A stretch of 64,000 nt of DNA from Prolixibacteraceae bacterium (GTDB lineage Bacteria > Bacteroidota > Bacteroidia > Bacteroidales > Prolixibacteraceae), in contig JAUWAB010000002.1 in assembly GCA_030602265.1 (NCBI GenBank), positions 62,001-126,000 on the forward strand, given 5' to 3'. Shown here piece by piece: positions 52,078 to 61,467 of the stretch (position 1 is the stretch's first letter; every line of letters begins with the position of its first letter). Below the pieces are notes generated by a model. That model searched no databases. It saw only the letters and a program-made list of their open reading frames with translations, and was not told the DNA's origin. Made by a program: the position numbers and the translations under genes.

Positions 52078-52200
52078 ATGGGGAAAACGGCTTGCGAGAA
52101 GAAAAGTTTTGAGAACTCAGAAGATCCGAAGTATTACTGTAAACGGTGCGGGGCAAAGGTCCGCAAGGAAGAAAAGGTTTGCAAGCCACGCAAAATATGA
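52078..52200 (+). CDS. Forty-residue Cys- and Lys-rich small protein
   Basis: A short ORF starts five bases after the kinase-RapZ stop. Its product contains YYCKRCGAKV and a further Cys near each end (Cys6 and Cys34), so it has four Cys that could bind one zinc. It is highly basic. I do not know the family. The CxxC core, the tight spacing and continuous frame make it a likely real gene of the same transcript. Confidence 0.62.
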   Translation: MGKTACEKKSFENSEDPKYYCKRCGAKVRKEEKVCKPRKI

Positions 52201-52328
52201 TTGATTTCCTGAAATGAGGGTGCAACTTACCCAACGGATTTCGCGAGATTTTTTGCAAATTTGCACCGCCGGAAAGAATCCGGAACAGTAAAACATGTTT
52301 TTTAGCCAGATCAAATAAACACTATTTT

Positions 52329-53039
52329 ATGGGAAGAGCATTTGAATACCGCAGGGCTGCCAAGGAAAAGCGCTGGGACAAGATGTCGAAAATATTTCCC
52401 CGTCTCGGGAAAACCATTACGATTGCCGCAAAATCGGGTGGTCCTGATCCCGACATGAACTCTGCGCTGCGCACCGCCATACTGAACGCAAAGGCACAGA
52501 ATATGCCCAAGGCCAACATTGATGCAGCCATAAAAAGGGCATTTGGCAAGGATGCCGAATCGTTCGATGAAATCAATTACGAAGGGAAAGGCCCTCATGG
52601 AGTGCTTATTTTTGTGGAATGTGCCACGGATAATAACACACGGACAGTGGCCAACATCAAAAGTTATTTCAATAAGTCGGGCGGCCAGTTGTCGCCGACA
52701 GGTTCCCTTGAGTTTATGTTCTCCCGCAAAGCCGTCTTTGAATTTGAAAAGCCTGCCGGTTTAGATCTCGAAGAGCTTGAACTCGAACTGATCGATGCCG
52801 GGCTGGAAGATATCGAGGAACATGAAGGGGAGTTTTATGCGTATGGTGACTTTACCAGTTTCGGTGCCCTTTCGTCGGCTTTCGAGCGGCTTGGGATCAA
52901 TGTCACCAAGGCAACCCTGAAAAGATATGCCAATACACCGGTGGAATTTTCTGAGGATCAGATGGCCGATATCGAGAAGCTGATTGATAAACTGGAAGAT
53001 GACGAGGATGTTCAGGCGGTATATACCAATATTGCCTGA
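52329..53039 (+). CDS. yebC: YebC/PmpR (TACO1-like) family protein
   Basis: The 236-residue protein begins [20 protein letters not shown] and contains [16 protein letters not shown]-type blocks and the GTGSLSF-like segment [20 protein letters not shown]. YebC proteins are described as DNA-binding regulators, and more recently as factors that relieve ribosome stalling at proline-rich motifs. Length is normal. A -7-like CAAATTTG at 52256-52263 lies upstream. Confidence 0.93.
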   Translation: MGRAFEYRRAAKEKRWDKMSKIFPRLGKTITIAAKSGGPDPDMNSALRTAILNAKAQNMPKANIDAAIKRAFGKDAESFDEINYEGKGPHGVLIFVECATDNNTRTVANIKSYFNKSGGQLSPTGSLEFMFSRKAVFEFEKPAGLDLEELELELIDAGLEDIEEHEGEFYAYGDFTSFGALSSAFERLGINVTKATLKRYANTPVEFSEDQMADIEKLIDKLEDDEDVQAVYTNIA

Positions 53040-53147
53040 TGCAGGTAAATTCCGGAAGGCAATCTGCCTGAAGCTTCTTATAAAACCGATTCAGTTCTGA
53101 TGATATTGAGCCGGCCGGTTTGCTGGTCAGCCATCCCTGTTTGCCAT

Positions 53148-53606
53148 TCAGGGTTTTTGCTTCCAGATCTTGTCTGCAGCCTCCAGGTAAACTGGTAAGG
53201 CTGCTGAACCGTACCACGGGTAATAATCGGCGGCCAACAATTCCGATTTGACTGCCGGGTCGGTCTGGACCAGCTCTTTGGCCTCTTCAACGGTGGCTAC
53301 GTTCAGAATAAAAATACCCCGGAAAGCGTTTTCATTCCGGCCAATGGGTCCGGCTACAATCAGTTTGCCTTCCTCCGACAGCCGCTCCATGTTACTCATG
53401 TGCCCGGCAAAGCGCTGACTGATAAATTCCCTGTCTGTAGTAGTATTGGAACCTGTTTTCAGGATGACCAGCACATAGCTTTTCATGCCGTAATTGTCGG
53501 CTCCCAGTTTCCTGGCCAGTTCCTGGTCATAGGAAGGGTTATCGGATTGTGCTCTGCAGGTTATTGCGGCCAGGACAATCCATACAGTCAATAAAGAATT
53601 TCTCAT
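53148..53606 (-). CDS. Secreted YCII-related domain protein
   Basis: The 152-residue protein has a signal peptide (hydrophobic core at about 5-18, ending ITCRAQ). A YCII-like alpha/beta domain includes SYVLVILKTGSN, HMSNMERLSEEGKLIVAGPI and FILNVATVEEAKELVQTDP. The family's function is poorly known. The start is ten bases after the TIM-barrel gene's stop, so the two are co-transcribed. Confidence 0.85.
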   Translation of the reverse strand: MRNSLLTVWIVLAAITCRAQSDNPSYDQELARKLGADNYGMKSYVLVILKTGSNTTTDREFISQRFAGHMSNMERLSEEGKLIVAGPIGRNENAFRGIFILNVATVEEAKELVQTDPAVKSELLAADYYPWYGSAALPVYLEAADKIWKQKP

Positions 53607-53616
53607 ATCATTTTAA

Positions 53617-54282
53617 TTATTCATTTCTGTATTTAAGCATAATGTCTTTAAACAGTTCACCGGTAGTGGGAGGTGTATAGGAAATGGCATTGGCACCTGA
53701 TTCAATGGCCAACCTGATGGTATCTTCTGTTTTTCCACCAGTGGCAATTATGGCGATTTCATCACTGATGTCGCGTATCCTTTTTACAATTTCGGAAGTC
53801 TTTCCGGCACCTGAAACATTCAGGATATCTGTCCCGGCTTCAATTCGTCCTCTGATATCCTCATTTTCAGATACAATGGTAATGACAACGGGAATATCGA
53901 TTTTATCCTTCAACCTCCTGATCAGGTCATTCGGGGTGGGTTTATTCAGAACAACCCCCAGGGCTCCCTGAAACTCAGCATCCAGGGCCAGGTCAATGGA
54001 CCGGTCGCCGGTGGTTATACCACCCCCGACTCCACAAAAAATCGGTTTGTCGGCTGCCAGGATAAGGGCATGCGAAATGGCCGGCTGAGGCGTAAAAGGA
54101 TAGACTGCTATAATGGCATCTGCATTGGTATTCCGAATGATTGCCACATCGGTTGAGAACAGAAATGACTTCAGTAGCTGGCCAAATACCCTGATCCCTG
54201 AACATTCATCAATAATTTCGGGCACTGCAACTATATTCTTGTGCAGCCGGCTTCTGAAATCGGGAATTTTACTGGTTCTCAT
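53617..54282 (-). CDS. TIM-barrel phosphate-binding protein of unknown function
   Basis: The 221-residue protein repeats the beta-strand/helix pattern of HisA/ThiG/KDPG-aldolase-like barrels. Near the C-terminus are the phosphate-binding type loops VSGAGKTSEIV and IATGGKTEDTIRLAIESGAN. Residues around CGVGGGITTGDRSIDLALDA and GALGVVLNKPTPNDLIRRLK are also conserved-looking. I cannot name the reaction. It is followed by the YCII protein and divergent from the isoprenoid-synthase-like gene. Confidence 0.75.
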   Translation of the reverse strand: MRTSKIPDFRSRLHKNIVAVPEIIDECSGIRVFGQLLKSFLFSTDVAIIRNTNADAIIAVYPFTPQPAISHALILAADKPIFCGVGGGITTGDRSIDLALDAEFQGALGVVLNKPTPNDLIRRLKDKIDIPVVITIVSENEDIRGRIEAGTDILNVSGAGKTSEIVKRIRDISDEIAIIATGGKTEDTIRLAIESGANAISYTPPTTGELFKDIMLKYRNE

Positions 54283-54341
54283 AATTCTGTCTTTTTTTAA
54301 GGTTTTGCTCTTATACAGGGCAAAGTGTTATAAAATCCATC

Positions 54342-54349
54342 CAAAGATA
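54342..54349 (-). promoter_or_regulatory. -7 promoter element of the TIM-barrel/YCII pair
   Basis: TATCTTTG on the minus strand, 60 bases before ATG 54282. Confidence 0.5.
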
Positions 54350-54472
54350 ACCATTGCTTTGCCCGTATTTAATCCTCATTCACCTTTAAATATACGTCAT
54401 TTACCGGTTTTTTTTGCGAAGTTATCTTAAATACGGGTAATTTTAATCCGCCTGAATTTAATAATTGCCTAT

Positions 54473-55684
54473 ATGATGATTCCTTCCGAAACCCATATTT
54501 CCTGGTTTAGTGAGCAATGGAAATGGACATCCGCAGAGATGCCCCTGTTCAGTAATGAATATTCACCGGCTGAAAAACTTCTGCGTGAGAAAAAATCAAC
54601 CGCTTTTTACTCCAGATTCAAATCATTGGGAGAGGAAGTCCGGAAAGGGAAACGTGAATTCGATGACCAGGCAGTTATACCTGAGTTGTCGCGTTTCATG
54701 ACTGATGTATATGACTTTCCCGGCTGCACTGCTGAACTGGTTGTCAATCCGGAATTCTTTGGTGTATCCCGGCTCTTTTACCGGCAGGCGAAAGAATTTG
54801 ACAGTGGTCTTCAGCGGGAGGAAATTTACCAAGCCATGCGAAATCTCTGGATTATGAACGGAATTCAGATGATGATGGGTTTGCCGGTGGAATTAACGCC
54901 TGCCATGTTTGCCTACAGCCTTTTGTATCCTTATTCCGACAATCTGCTGGATGATCCTGAGCTTTCCAAATCTGATAAACTGATGTTCAGCTGGCGGTTC
55001 GAAGACCGGCTCAGGGGAATTCAGGTTCCGGCAAGGGATCACCGGGAACAAAAGATCAGCGAACTGGTGGGAATGATAGAACAGCAATTCAGCCGCGAAG
55101 AATACCCGGAGGTATATGAAAGCCTTCTGGCCATTCATGCCGCCCAGACCAGGAGTATTGTCCTTCAGAATCAGGGCAGTGACCTGGGGCCGGAGGAAAT
55201 CCTGAAGGTCTGTTTCGCCAAAGGTGGAGCCTCTGTGCTGGCCGACGGTTTTCTGGTTGCCCCGATGCTTACCCCTCTGCAGCAGCGGTTTCTGTATGGC
55301 TATGGTATCTGGCTTCAATTGGCCGACGATATTCAGGATATTGCCGATGATGAAAAGGAGCAGGTCAGGACACTCTTTTCCGGGGCAGAAAGCAAAGAGG
55401 AGGTGGCCGGGTTTCTTAACCGGACCATTCATTTTGGCCGGGCCATTATCCACGACATAGGGTGCTTCCCCTCACCTCTATGCAGCGGTTTCGGGAGCAT
55501 TATGGTGCACTCCATTGAAATGATGATTCTGCAGTCGGCTGCTCTGAACCAGTCCTATTTCCCAAATAGCCAGCTCGGGCAATTGGAGCGTTATTCTCCC
55601 CAGCGTTTTGCCTATCTCCGGGAATTGAAGAAAAAAGGCAGCTCCCGCCGCATGGGGCTGATTACCAGTCTGGCAGCCGGCTAA
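54473..55684 (+). CDS. Class I isoprenoid synthase-like protein of unknown function
   Basis: The 403-residue all-helical protein has the two acid-rich motifs of class I isoprenyl/terpene synthases. The first is YSDNLLDDP with Asp156, Asp160 and Asp161. The second is LADDIQDIADD with Asp285, Asp286, Asp289, Asp292 and Asp293. It also has the KGGASVLADGF block that parallels KT-x-x-L in prenyl synthases, and Tyr-Gly before the second motif. Substrate and product are unknown. No carotenoid or terpene gene lies nearby, so it is an orphan. The last bases overlap the end of the convergent S9 peptidase gene. Either of two adjacent ATGs (54473, 54476) may be used. Confidence 0.72.
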   Translation: MMIPSETHISWFSEQWKWTSAEMPLFSNEYSPAEKLLREKKSTAFYSRFKSLGEEVRKGKREFDDQAVIPELSRFMTDVYDFPGCTAELVVNPEFFGVSRLFYRQAKEFDSGLQREEIYQAMRNLWIMNGIQMMMGLPVELTPAMFAYSLLYPYSDNLLDDPELSKSDKLMFSWRFEDRLRGIQVPARDHREQKISELVGMIEQQFSREEYPEVYESLLAIHAAQTRSIVLQNQGSDLGPEEILKVCFAKGGASVLADGFLVAPMLTPLQQRFLYGYGIWLQLADDIQDIADDEKEQVRTLFSGAESKEEVAGFLNRTIHFGRAIIHDIGCFPSPLCSGFGSIMVHSIEMMILQSAALNQSYFPNSQLGQLERYSPQRFAYLRELKKKGSSRRMGLITSLAAG

Positions 55685-58470
55685 TAACCCAGGTTCTTGC
55701 CTTTTTCCAGGGCTGGGATACCATACTGCATCCAGGCCGGCATCGGTTCTCCTTTAAGGTAGTGGTTGAAAAACTGGAACATCCTTTTGTCCAGGTCCAT
55801 CCGGTTAGCCCAGCTTTCACCCTTCAGATTGTGCGGTTCGTTATTGTAATTCAGTAACCAGACCGGTTTGTCGAGGCGCCTGAGTGCCACGAACATTTCT
55901 ATGCCCTGATACCACGGCACCGCGCCGTCGTTATCGTTGTGCATCATCAGCAATGGGGTCTCAATCCGCGTTGCAAAGAAAAGTGGCGAGTTCTCGATGT
56001 ACTGAATGGGTTTCTCCCAAAGGGTACCGCCGATCCTGCTCTGGGTCTGTTCGTACTGGAACATTCTGCTCATTCCGCTTTCCCATCGGATGCCTCCATA
56101 AGCGCTGGTCATGTTGCTGACCGGAGCTCCGGCCATGGCTGCCGCAAACATGTTCGTCCGTGTGATCAGCCACGCGGTCTGGTATCCCCCCCAACTCTGC
56201 CCCTGAAGGCCGATGCGGTCCTTGTCAACAAACGGGTGCACGGAAATCAAATGATGTACTCCGGAGACTATGGCATCATACGCACTTTGCCCCGGATAAC
56301 CTGTCGTATATGTGATATCGGGTACAAAAACCAGGTAGCCATTGCTGGCGTACATGGTCCTGTTGATGGTACTCCGGCTCGGTGAAGGCATAAAGTAGCG
56401 GTAGAGCCCGTCGGATAACAGCTCGTAGAAATAAACCACCATTGGATATTTCTTTGACGGGTCAAAATTCTCCGGTTTGTAGAGCAAACCTTTAAGCCTC
56501 TCTCCGGTAAACGAATTCCATTCGGTTAGTTCCACCGATGCCCAGTTGTATTCTGTCTGCTGCGGGTTGGCATGACTAATCCTCTGCTGGTGACCAAAAT
56601 TAAGGTCGCTGACCCACAGATCCGGGAAGGTGGCAACATCTTCCATGCTCCACAAATATTTGTCGGCCTTTTCAGCTTTTTTCCTGAAATTGTAATATAC
56701 AGGCCCCATTGCAAGTCTAACAGGCTCTTTTATTACCGAAAAATCAGCGGTGTAAAAGCCCGATTCCATGGTGTTTTCATTGAATGCGGACATTAGATTG
56801 CCTGCTCCCGTCGGAATATATTCTTCTTCGGGATCGGTTTTAATATACCTTAACCTGATGTTATTCCTCCTGCCGAAAGCCTGGGTTACCGAAACCGGTA
56901 CGCGCTCTCCCGCCAGATCGAGGCGCCAGATGTCGTAGCGGTCGTATATGTACACAAAGCGGTCGCCGGGTGCCCAGCCGGCAATTCCATAGGGTGAAGG
57001 ATTGGCCGGAGTGTCATCGGTTTCATTGTAAAATTTTACCGGCAGTACTTTTGTCAGGGATATGTCCTCCATAGCTCCGATATCGGTTGAACGGGCATAG
57101 TAACTGCTGTCTGCCGGGTCATACCATACCAGATATTTTCCTCCGGGCGATAACTGTACATAACTTTTCCCGGTAACTATCCTTCTTTTAATACCTGAGC
57201 GAAGGTCAACCAGGTAGGCATCCCTTTGGTTGCCGCCTGTCCAGCTGGCCTCCCTTTCATAAGGGGTATTGTCGAAACCTAATGCCTGTTCCCCGTTTCC
57301 TTTGTTTACGGTTATGATGTCCCTGACCTGAATATCGGCCAACTGGATGAATCTTCTCAGATTAGTGTGATAAACCGCAAGCCAGGTTCTTTTTTTGTCA
57401 CGGTCCATCTGGACTTTCTGCTGGGTCTGAAGTCTGGTATCCTGCCAGTGCCATATATCGACCATAGGCTTTTCCTCCGGAAGAAGGGTGTCTTTGGGTT
57501 CGGCCTGTGGTGTAGGGGCTGTGCCAAAATAGAGTTTGGTCCCATCCTGCGAAAACCTTATGTTGCCGTTTTCCGACGGTGACCAGCCTACCGGTAGTCC
57601 TGATGTGTAAGCATCGGCCACGGTTTCGGGAGCAGGATCAGCAAGCGTGCCGAATAAAAGCCCGTAAACCTTGGTTTCGGCTGTATCTTTTGAATGCAGG
57701 AAAGCGAATTTCTGGCCTGTTTCATCCATGACCGGGTTTTTTACCCAGCCCTGGCCTGAAAATTTCGAGGTTACCGACCTGTCGGCAGTATTAAACAATT
57801 TTACCTCTGACCAGGTACCGGTGGAGTCTTTGCTTTCCTGAGAAAAAATCAGCACTCCCGATTTCAATGCAAACCTGTAGGCGTTTACTCTCCTGAATAC
57901 CAGAGTATCCCTTGTGGAAATCTGAAGCAGGACCAGGTCATCACCCGCTGGTTTTTTACCATTGTTCTTTTTTGCGGTAGCACTGGTATCCCTGACTTCT
58001 TCGGGCTTAACAAGGAATGCCACCCAGCCTGTAGTAACTTCAGGCATGGAATAGGATTTCACCGACGGAAATTTCTGGATGCTTCTGTCTGAGAACCTGT
58101 AAATCCCGATACTGTCGGAGGGCATTTCCTCTTTCTTGACTTTTTTACGTTTTGCCGTTAATACCGAATCCTGTGGAGGCTGAATATGGTATACCAGAAA
58201 ACTGCCCGACTGGTCGAAAGAAGCCTTCGTTCCCCTGGCCAGGGTATCCGCACCGCTAAGCCGCAGTTCCCTGACCAGCAGCATGCCGTCTCCCTGCTGG
58301 GGATTCAGTTCAAAAGCGACTTTTTTCCCGTCGGAAGAAATGGTTTCACCTGCAATGGTACTCCAGAACCGGTAATCGTCTGCCGCTATGGATTTTTTGG
58401 GATTTTCACGTGCATTCAGTGCAACACAGCTTGCCGCAACCAGAAAAGTAAGTATTGTTTTTAAGTACAT
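55681..58470 (-). CDS. Secreted S9 family prolyl oligopeptidase-like peptidase (large form)
   Basis: The 929-residue protein has a signal peptide and a long N-terminal propeller region with many WD/Asp-box-like strands, longer than in the 792-residue peptidase at 7097. The C-terminal alpha/beta hydrolase has the nucleophile Ser759 in GQSWGG, Asp in MMHNDNDGAVPW and His in EPHNLKG. It probably degrades peptides in the periplasm or at the cell surface. A -7 element lies just upstream, divergent from the Gfo/Idh gene. Confidence 0.93.
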   Translation of the reverse strand: MYLKTILTFLVAASCVALNARENPKKSIAADDYRFWSTIAGETISSDGKKVAFELNPQQGDGMLLVRELRLSGADTLARGTKASFDQSGSFLVYHIQPPQDSVLTAKRKKVKKEEMPSDSIGIYRFSDRSIQKFPSVKSYSMPEVTTGWVAFLVKPEEVRDTSATAKKNNGKKPAGDDLVLLQISTRDTLVFRRVNAYRFALKSGVLIFSQESKDSTGTWSEVKLFNTADRSVTSKFSGQGWVKNPVMDETGQKFAFLHSKDTAETKVYGLLFGTLADPAPETVADAYTSGLPVGWSPSENGNIRFSQDGTKLYFGTAPTPQAEPKDTLLPEEKPMVDIWHWQDTRLQTQQKVQMDRDKKRTWLAVYHTNLRRFIQLADIQVRDIITVNKGNGEQALGFDNTPYEREASWTGGNQRDAYLVDLRSGIKRRIVTGKSYVQLSPGGKYLVWYDPADSSYYARSTDIGAMEDISLTKVLPVKFYNETDDTPANPSPYGIAGWAPGDRFVYIYDRYDIWRLDLAGERVPVSVTQAFGRRNNIRLRYIKTDPEEEYIPTGAGNLMSAFNENTMESGFYTADFSVIKEPVRLAMGPVYYNFRKKAEKADKYLWSMEDVATFPDLWVSDLNFGHQQRISHANPQQTEYNWASVELTEWNSFTGERLKGLLYKPENFDPSKKYPMVVYFYELLSDGLYRYFMPSPSRSTINRTMYASNGYLVFVPDITYTTGYPGQSAYDAIVSGVHHLISVHPFVDKDRIGLQGQSWGGYQTAWLITRTNMFAAAMAGAPVSNMTSAYGGIRWESGMSRMFQYEQTQSRIGGTLWEKPIQYIENSPLFFATRIETPLLMMHNDNDGAVPWYQGIEMFVALRRLDKPVWLLNYNNEPHNLKGESWANRMDLDKRMFQFFNHYLKGEPMPAWMQYGIPALEKGKNLGY

Positions 58471-58496
58471 AGTCCGAAAATAGTAACAGTATAATG

Positions 58497-58504
58497 CAAA
58501 ACTA
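58497..58504 (-). promoter_or_regulatory. -7 promoter element of the large S9 peptidase gene
   Basis: TAGTTTTG on the minus strand, 27 bases before ATG 58470. Confidence 0.5.
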
Positions 58505-58546
58505 ACCCAAAATCCGGTTTTTTTCTGAAATCACCGGTAAATGTTC

Positions 58547-58554
58547 TATTTTTG
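58547..58554 (+). promoter_or_regulatory. -7 promoter element of the Gfo/Idh gene at 58578
   Basis: TATTTTTG fits TAnnTTTG, 24 bases before the ATG. Confidence 0.5.
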
Positions 58555-58577
58555 GAGCAGTACGCTTAAAAAAAAGT

Positions 58578-59576
58578 ATGAAGATTATAGTAGTGGGTTT
58601 TGGGTTCATGGGAATGACCCATACCATCAATATCCTGAAAAATCCCTTATTGGAACTGGTTGGCATTGTAGACAAATATCCGGAGAAAATAATGCAGAAA
58701 CTTTCGGAGGAAACCGGCAATTTTTCAACCGGAAGTATTGATGTCGATATCATGAAGAACATCAGGATATATACCAGTCTGGAAGAGTGTCTGGCAACAG
58801 AGCATCCTGATGCCTGCGTGATTGCCGTTCATACAGACCTGCACTACAAACTTGCCCGTACTGCACTCGAAGCTGGTGTGGCGGTATTTCTGGAAAAACC
58901 GTTTACGCTTGATCCGGAAGAAGGCAAGGATCTGATCCGGCTGGCAGATCAGCAGGGTCTCGTACTGATGATCGGACATGTGGTCAGGTTTATGCCGGCG
59001 TACCAGACGCTGCGCGAATGGATTGGTGACAAGCGGTTTGGTGAGCTGAAGTTTCTCTCACTCTCCCGTTTCTCCGGCGTACCTGCGTGGGGAGAATGGA
59101 AGGATAAAAGGAAGTCATTCGGTTCCTCGGGTGGAGCCTTCTTTGACCTGCTGATCCATGATATAGATTATGCCCAGTGGGTGCTGGGGCTCCCAGATAA
59201 GATCGTTGCTTCTGCAATTCCCGGCCAGCTCAGCCTTTATGATTATGTCAATGCAGGCTGGGTATATGAATCCGGACTACAGGTTAAAATCGAAGGGGGC
59301 AACATCTTTCATACGCAGTTTCCTTTCAGGGCTGAATTTGTGGCAAGGTTCGAACAGGCAACGGTTTCCCTGCTCGTAAATGATTCAGGGAATATCAGGA
59401 TATCGCGGGATGAGGAAACGGCATTATTCCCCTCTGGTGATGCCAATCTTGGATTTTCCGGAGAACTTGATTATTTCGTTACCTGTGTAAGTGAAGGCAG
59501 ACGGCCTGACATATGCACTCCCGAATCTGCCTTGCAAACCATTGAATTATGTTACCGGCATATCAATCAGGATTGA
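58578..59576 (+). CDS. Gfo/Idh/MocA family oxidoreductase
   Basis: The 332-residue protein has the N-terminal Rossmann motif VVGFGFMGMTHTINILKN, the EKPFTLDPEEGKDLI motif, and a C-terminal domain with GGAFFDLLIHDIDYAQWVLG carrying the catalytic Lys/His region. It oxidises or reduces a sugar or nucleotide sugar; some relatives act on UDP-GlcNAc. It is not close in sequence to the other Gfo/Idh protein at 21043. No sugar genes adjoin it. Confidence 0.9.
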   Translation: MKIIVVGFGFMGMTHTINILKNPLLELVGIVDKYPEKIMQKLSEETGNFSTGSIDVDIMKNIRIYTSLEECLATEHPDACVIAVHTDLHYKLARTALEAGVAVFLEKPFTLDPEEGKDLIRLADQQGLVLMIGHVVRFMPAYQTLREWIGDKRFGELKFLSLSRFSGVPAWGEWKDKRKSFGSSGGAFFDLLIHDIDYAQWVLGLPDKIVASAIPGQLSLYDYVNAGWVYESGLQVKIEGGNIFHTQFPFRAEFVARFEQATVSLLVNDSGNIRISRDEETALFPSGDANLGFSGELDYFVTCVSEGRRPDICTPESALQTIELCYRHINQD

Positions 59577-59728
59577 TTTTCATACTGGCACGAATATTGA
59601 AAAAGCATTCTCAATATTTGCTTCCGGGAGACAGCGGACTGATCAACCGGTTATCTTCAGGGAGTGTGAAAACAGACTAAAAGAAGGATTTATCCGTTCT
59701 TACTTTTATCAATCAAAAATGTAAAGTC

Positions 59729-60316
59729 ATGAAGAGATTATTGTTCATCACCGTTATATCCCTGTTATCCCTTGCTGCAGCAGCACAGGCTACTTTCGAC
59801 CTCGGGATCAAGGGAGGACTGACCCGTCAGGATTTTACCATCTCAAGGGAAGCCTATACGGCCGATCAGATTTTGAGTTACCACGCGGGGGCATTCGGCA
59901 GGGTTGGATTCGGCAGGATATTTATTCAGCCGGAGGCCTATTTCAATTCCCGGGGAGGTGAGATATTTCAGGGTGACGTAAACCCTGTGAATGTTACCAC
60001 CAAATTTGACTTTTCAACGGTAGATGTACCGGTTTTAGCCGGACTGAAGCTGTTCAAGAGTGATTTTGTCAACATCAGGGCGATGGGCGGGCCGTTGTTC
60101 AGCTTTGTAACCAGCCGCGATGTAGATGGCCCAAAATTCGGAACCGACAGTTTCCGGGACAATTTCTTTGGATGGCAGTACGGAGTCGGCGTGGATCTCT
60201 GGTTTATCACTCTTGATGCCCGGTTTGAAAACAGCCGGAACAGCGTAATCCAGACCAGCGATTTCAACGCCCGGACCAATACATTCCTGTTGTCTGCCGG
60301 GATCAAACTGTTCTGA
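59729..60316 (+). CDS. Outer-membrane beta-barrel protein (PorT/opacity-like family)
   Basis: The 195-residue protein has a signal peptide (cleaved near AAAQA) and alternating hydrophobic strands of an eight-strand barrel, starting FDLGIKGGLTRQDF and ending in aromatic Leu-Phe typical of outer-membrane proteins. Function is unknown; relatives are small porin-like or gliding-associated proteins. It converges on nspC with seven bases between. Confidence 0.85.
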   Translation: MKRLLFITVISLLSLAAAAQATFDLGIKGGLTRQDFTISREAYTADQILSYHAGAFGRVGFGRIFIQPEAYFNSRGGEIFQGDVNPVNVTTKFDFSTVDVPVLAGLKLFKSDFVNIRAMGGPLFSFVTSRDVDGPKFGTDSFRDNFFGWQYGVGVDLWFITLDARFENSRNSVIQTSDFNARTNTFLLSAGIKLF

Positions 60317-60323
60317 GAAACCG

Positions 60324-61466
60324 CTATGAAAGTTTGCTTTTGTATTCGGAGTAACCGAAGCTTCTGACCAGTTCAAAATTCCCGTCCTGCCGCAATATAC
60401 CTATTGAAGGGTGTCCCACTCCGTTGAAGAAGTTGGTTTTAACCATGGTATAATGGATCATGTCCTGAAAGACGATCCGGTCGCCAGGTTTCAATTCTTC
60501 GTCGAATGACCAGAACCCGACAAAATCGCCACTCAGACAGGAATTTCCCCCCATCCGGTATGTAGGTTTTCCGGAGACTGGGTCAAAATAGGCACCTTCG
60601 ATGCGGGGTTTATAGGGCATTTCAAGGCAATCGGGCATATGGGCTGCAAAGGAAACATCCAGCATAGCGGTTTTAATGCCTTTGTTTTCCACCACATCGA
60701 GGACCGTAGATACCAGTACGCCGGTATCCCAGGCAAATGCCGAGCCTGGTTCAAGGATAACGTGACGCTGATATTTTTCCCTGAATCTTTTCAGGAGGGT
60801 AATCAGTTTGTCCACATCATATCCCTGCCGGGTCATCAGGTGCCCTCCGCCCATATTGATCCACTTAACCTGGGGGATGTATTTTCCAAAGTGGGTTTCG
60901 AAAGCTTCCAGCGTTTTTTCAAGGTCGTCGGCGCCTGATTCGCACAGGGTGTGAAAATGGAGCCCTTCAATTTCCGGAGGAAGAACATCGGGTAGCTGTG
61001 ATGCCAGGATGCCTAAACGTGATCCGGGGGCACAGGCATTGTAAATCAGTGGTTCGACTTCCGAGAATTCAGGATTGACCCTGATTCCCACCGAGACCTT
61101 GCGGGGAAATTCCCTGATCTCCTGAATATGCCGGTTAAACTGAGCCATCGAATTAAACACCAGATGGCTGCTGTATCCCAATATCTCATTGAATTCCGGT
61201 GGATTATATGCCGGAGCGTAGGTGTGTGCGGGTGCTTTCATCTCTTCGAAACAAAGCCTGGCTTCGTTCAGTGAGCTGGCAGACGCACCGGATACATATT
61301 CACGGAGAATGGGGAATACACTCCACATGGAAAATCCCTTGAAGGCAGGAATTATCTCCACCCCGGCTTCATTCTTTACCCTGGAGATCAGTTCGAGGTT
61401 CCTGCGGAGCAGGGGTTCCTCGATTACAAAGCAGGGTGAAGGGACCGCCTGAAATCTGGAAGGCAT
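60324..61466 (-). CDS. nspC: Carboxynorspermidine decarboxylase
   Basis: The 380-residue PLP-dependent enzyme (alanine racemase-like fold, group IV decarboxylase) removes CO2 from carboxynorspermidine or carboxyspermidine in the alternative polyamine pathway. It has the PLP-lysine in IIPAFKGFS, the LHFHTLCESGADDLE block, WINMGGGHLMT, and LEPGSAFAWDTG. The start at 61466 (MPSRFQAVPSPCFV) is one base after the dapA stop; the ATG at 61493 lies inside dapA and is rejected. It may be translationally coupled to dapA. Confidence 0.94.
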   Translation of the reverse strand: MPSRFQAVPSPCFVIEEPLLRRNLELISRVKNEAGVEIIPAFKGFSMWSVFPILREYVSGASASSLNEARLCFEEMKAPAHTYAPAYNPPEFNEILGYSSHLVFNSMAQFNRHIQEIREFPRKVSVGIRVNPEFSEVEPLIYNACAPGSRLGILASQLPDVLPPEIEGLHFHTLCESGADDLEKTLEAFETHFGKYIPQVKWINMGGGHLMTRQGYDVDKLITLLKRFREKYQRHVILEPGSAFAWDTGVLVSTVLDVVENKGIKTAMLDVSFAAHMPDCLEMPYKPRIEGAYFDPVSGKPTYRMGGNSCLSGDFVGFWSFDEELKPGDRIVFQDMIHYTMVKTNFFNGVGHPSIGILRQDGNFELVRSFGYSEYKSKLS

Positions 61467-61467
61467 A

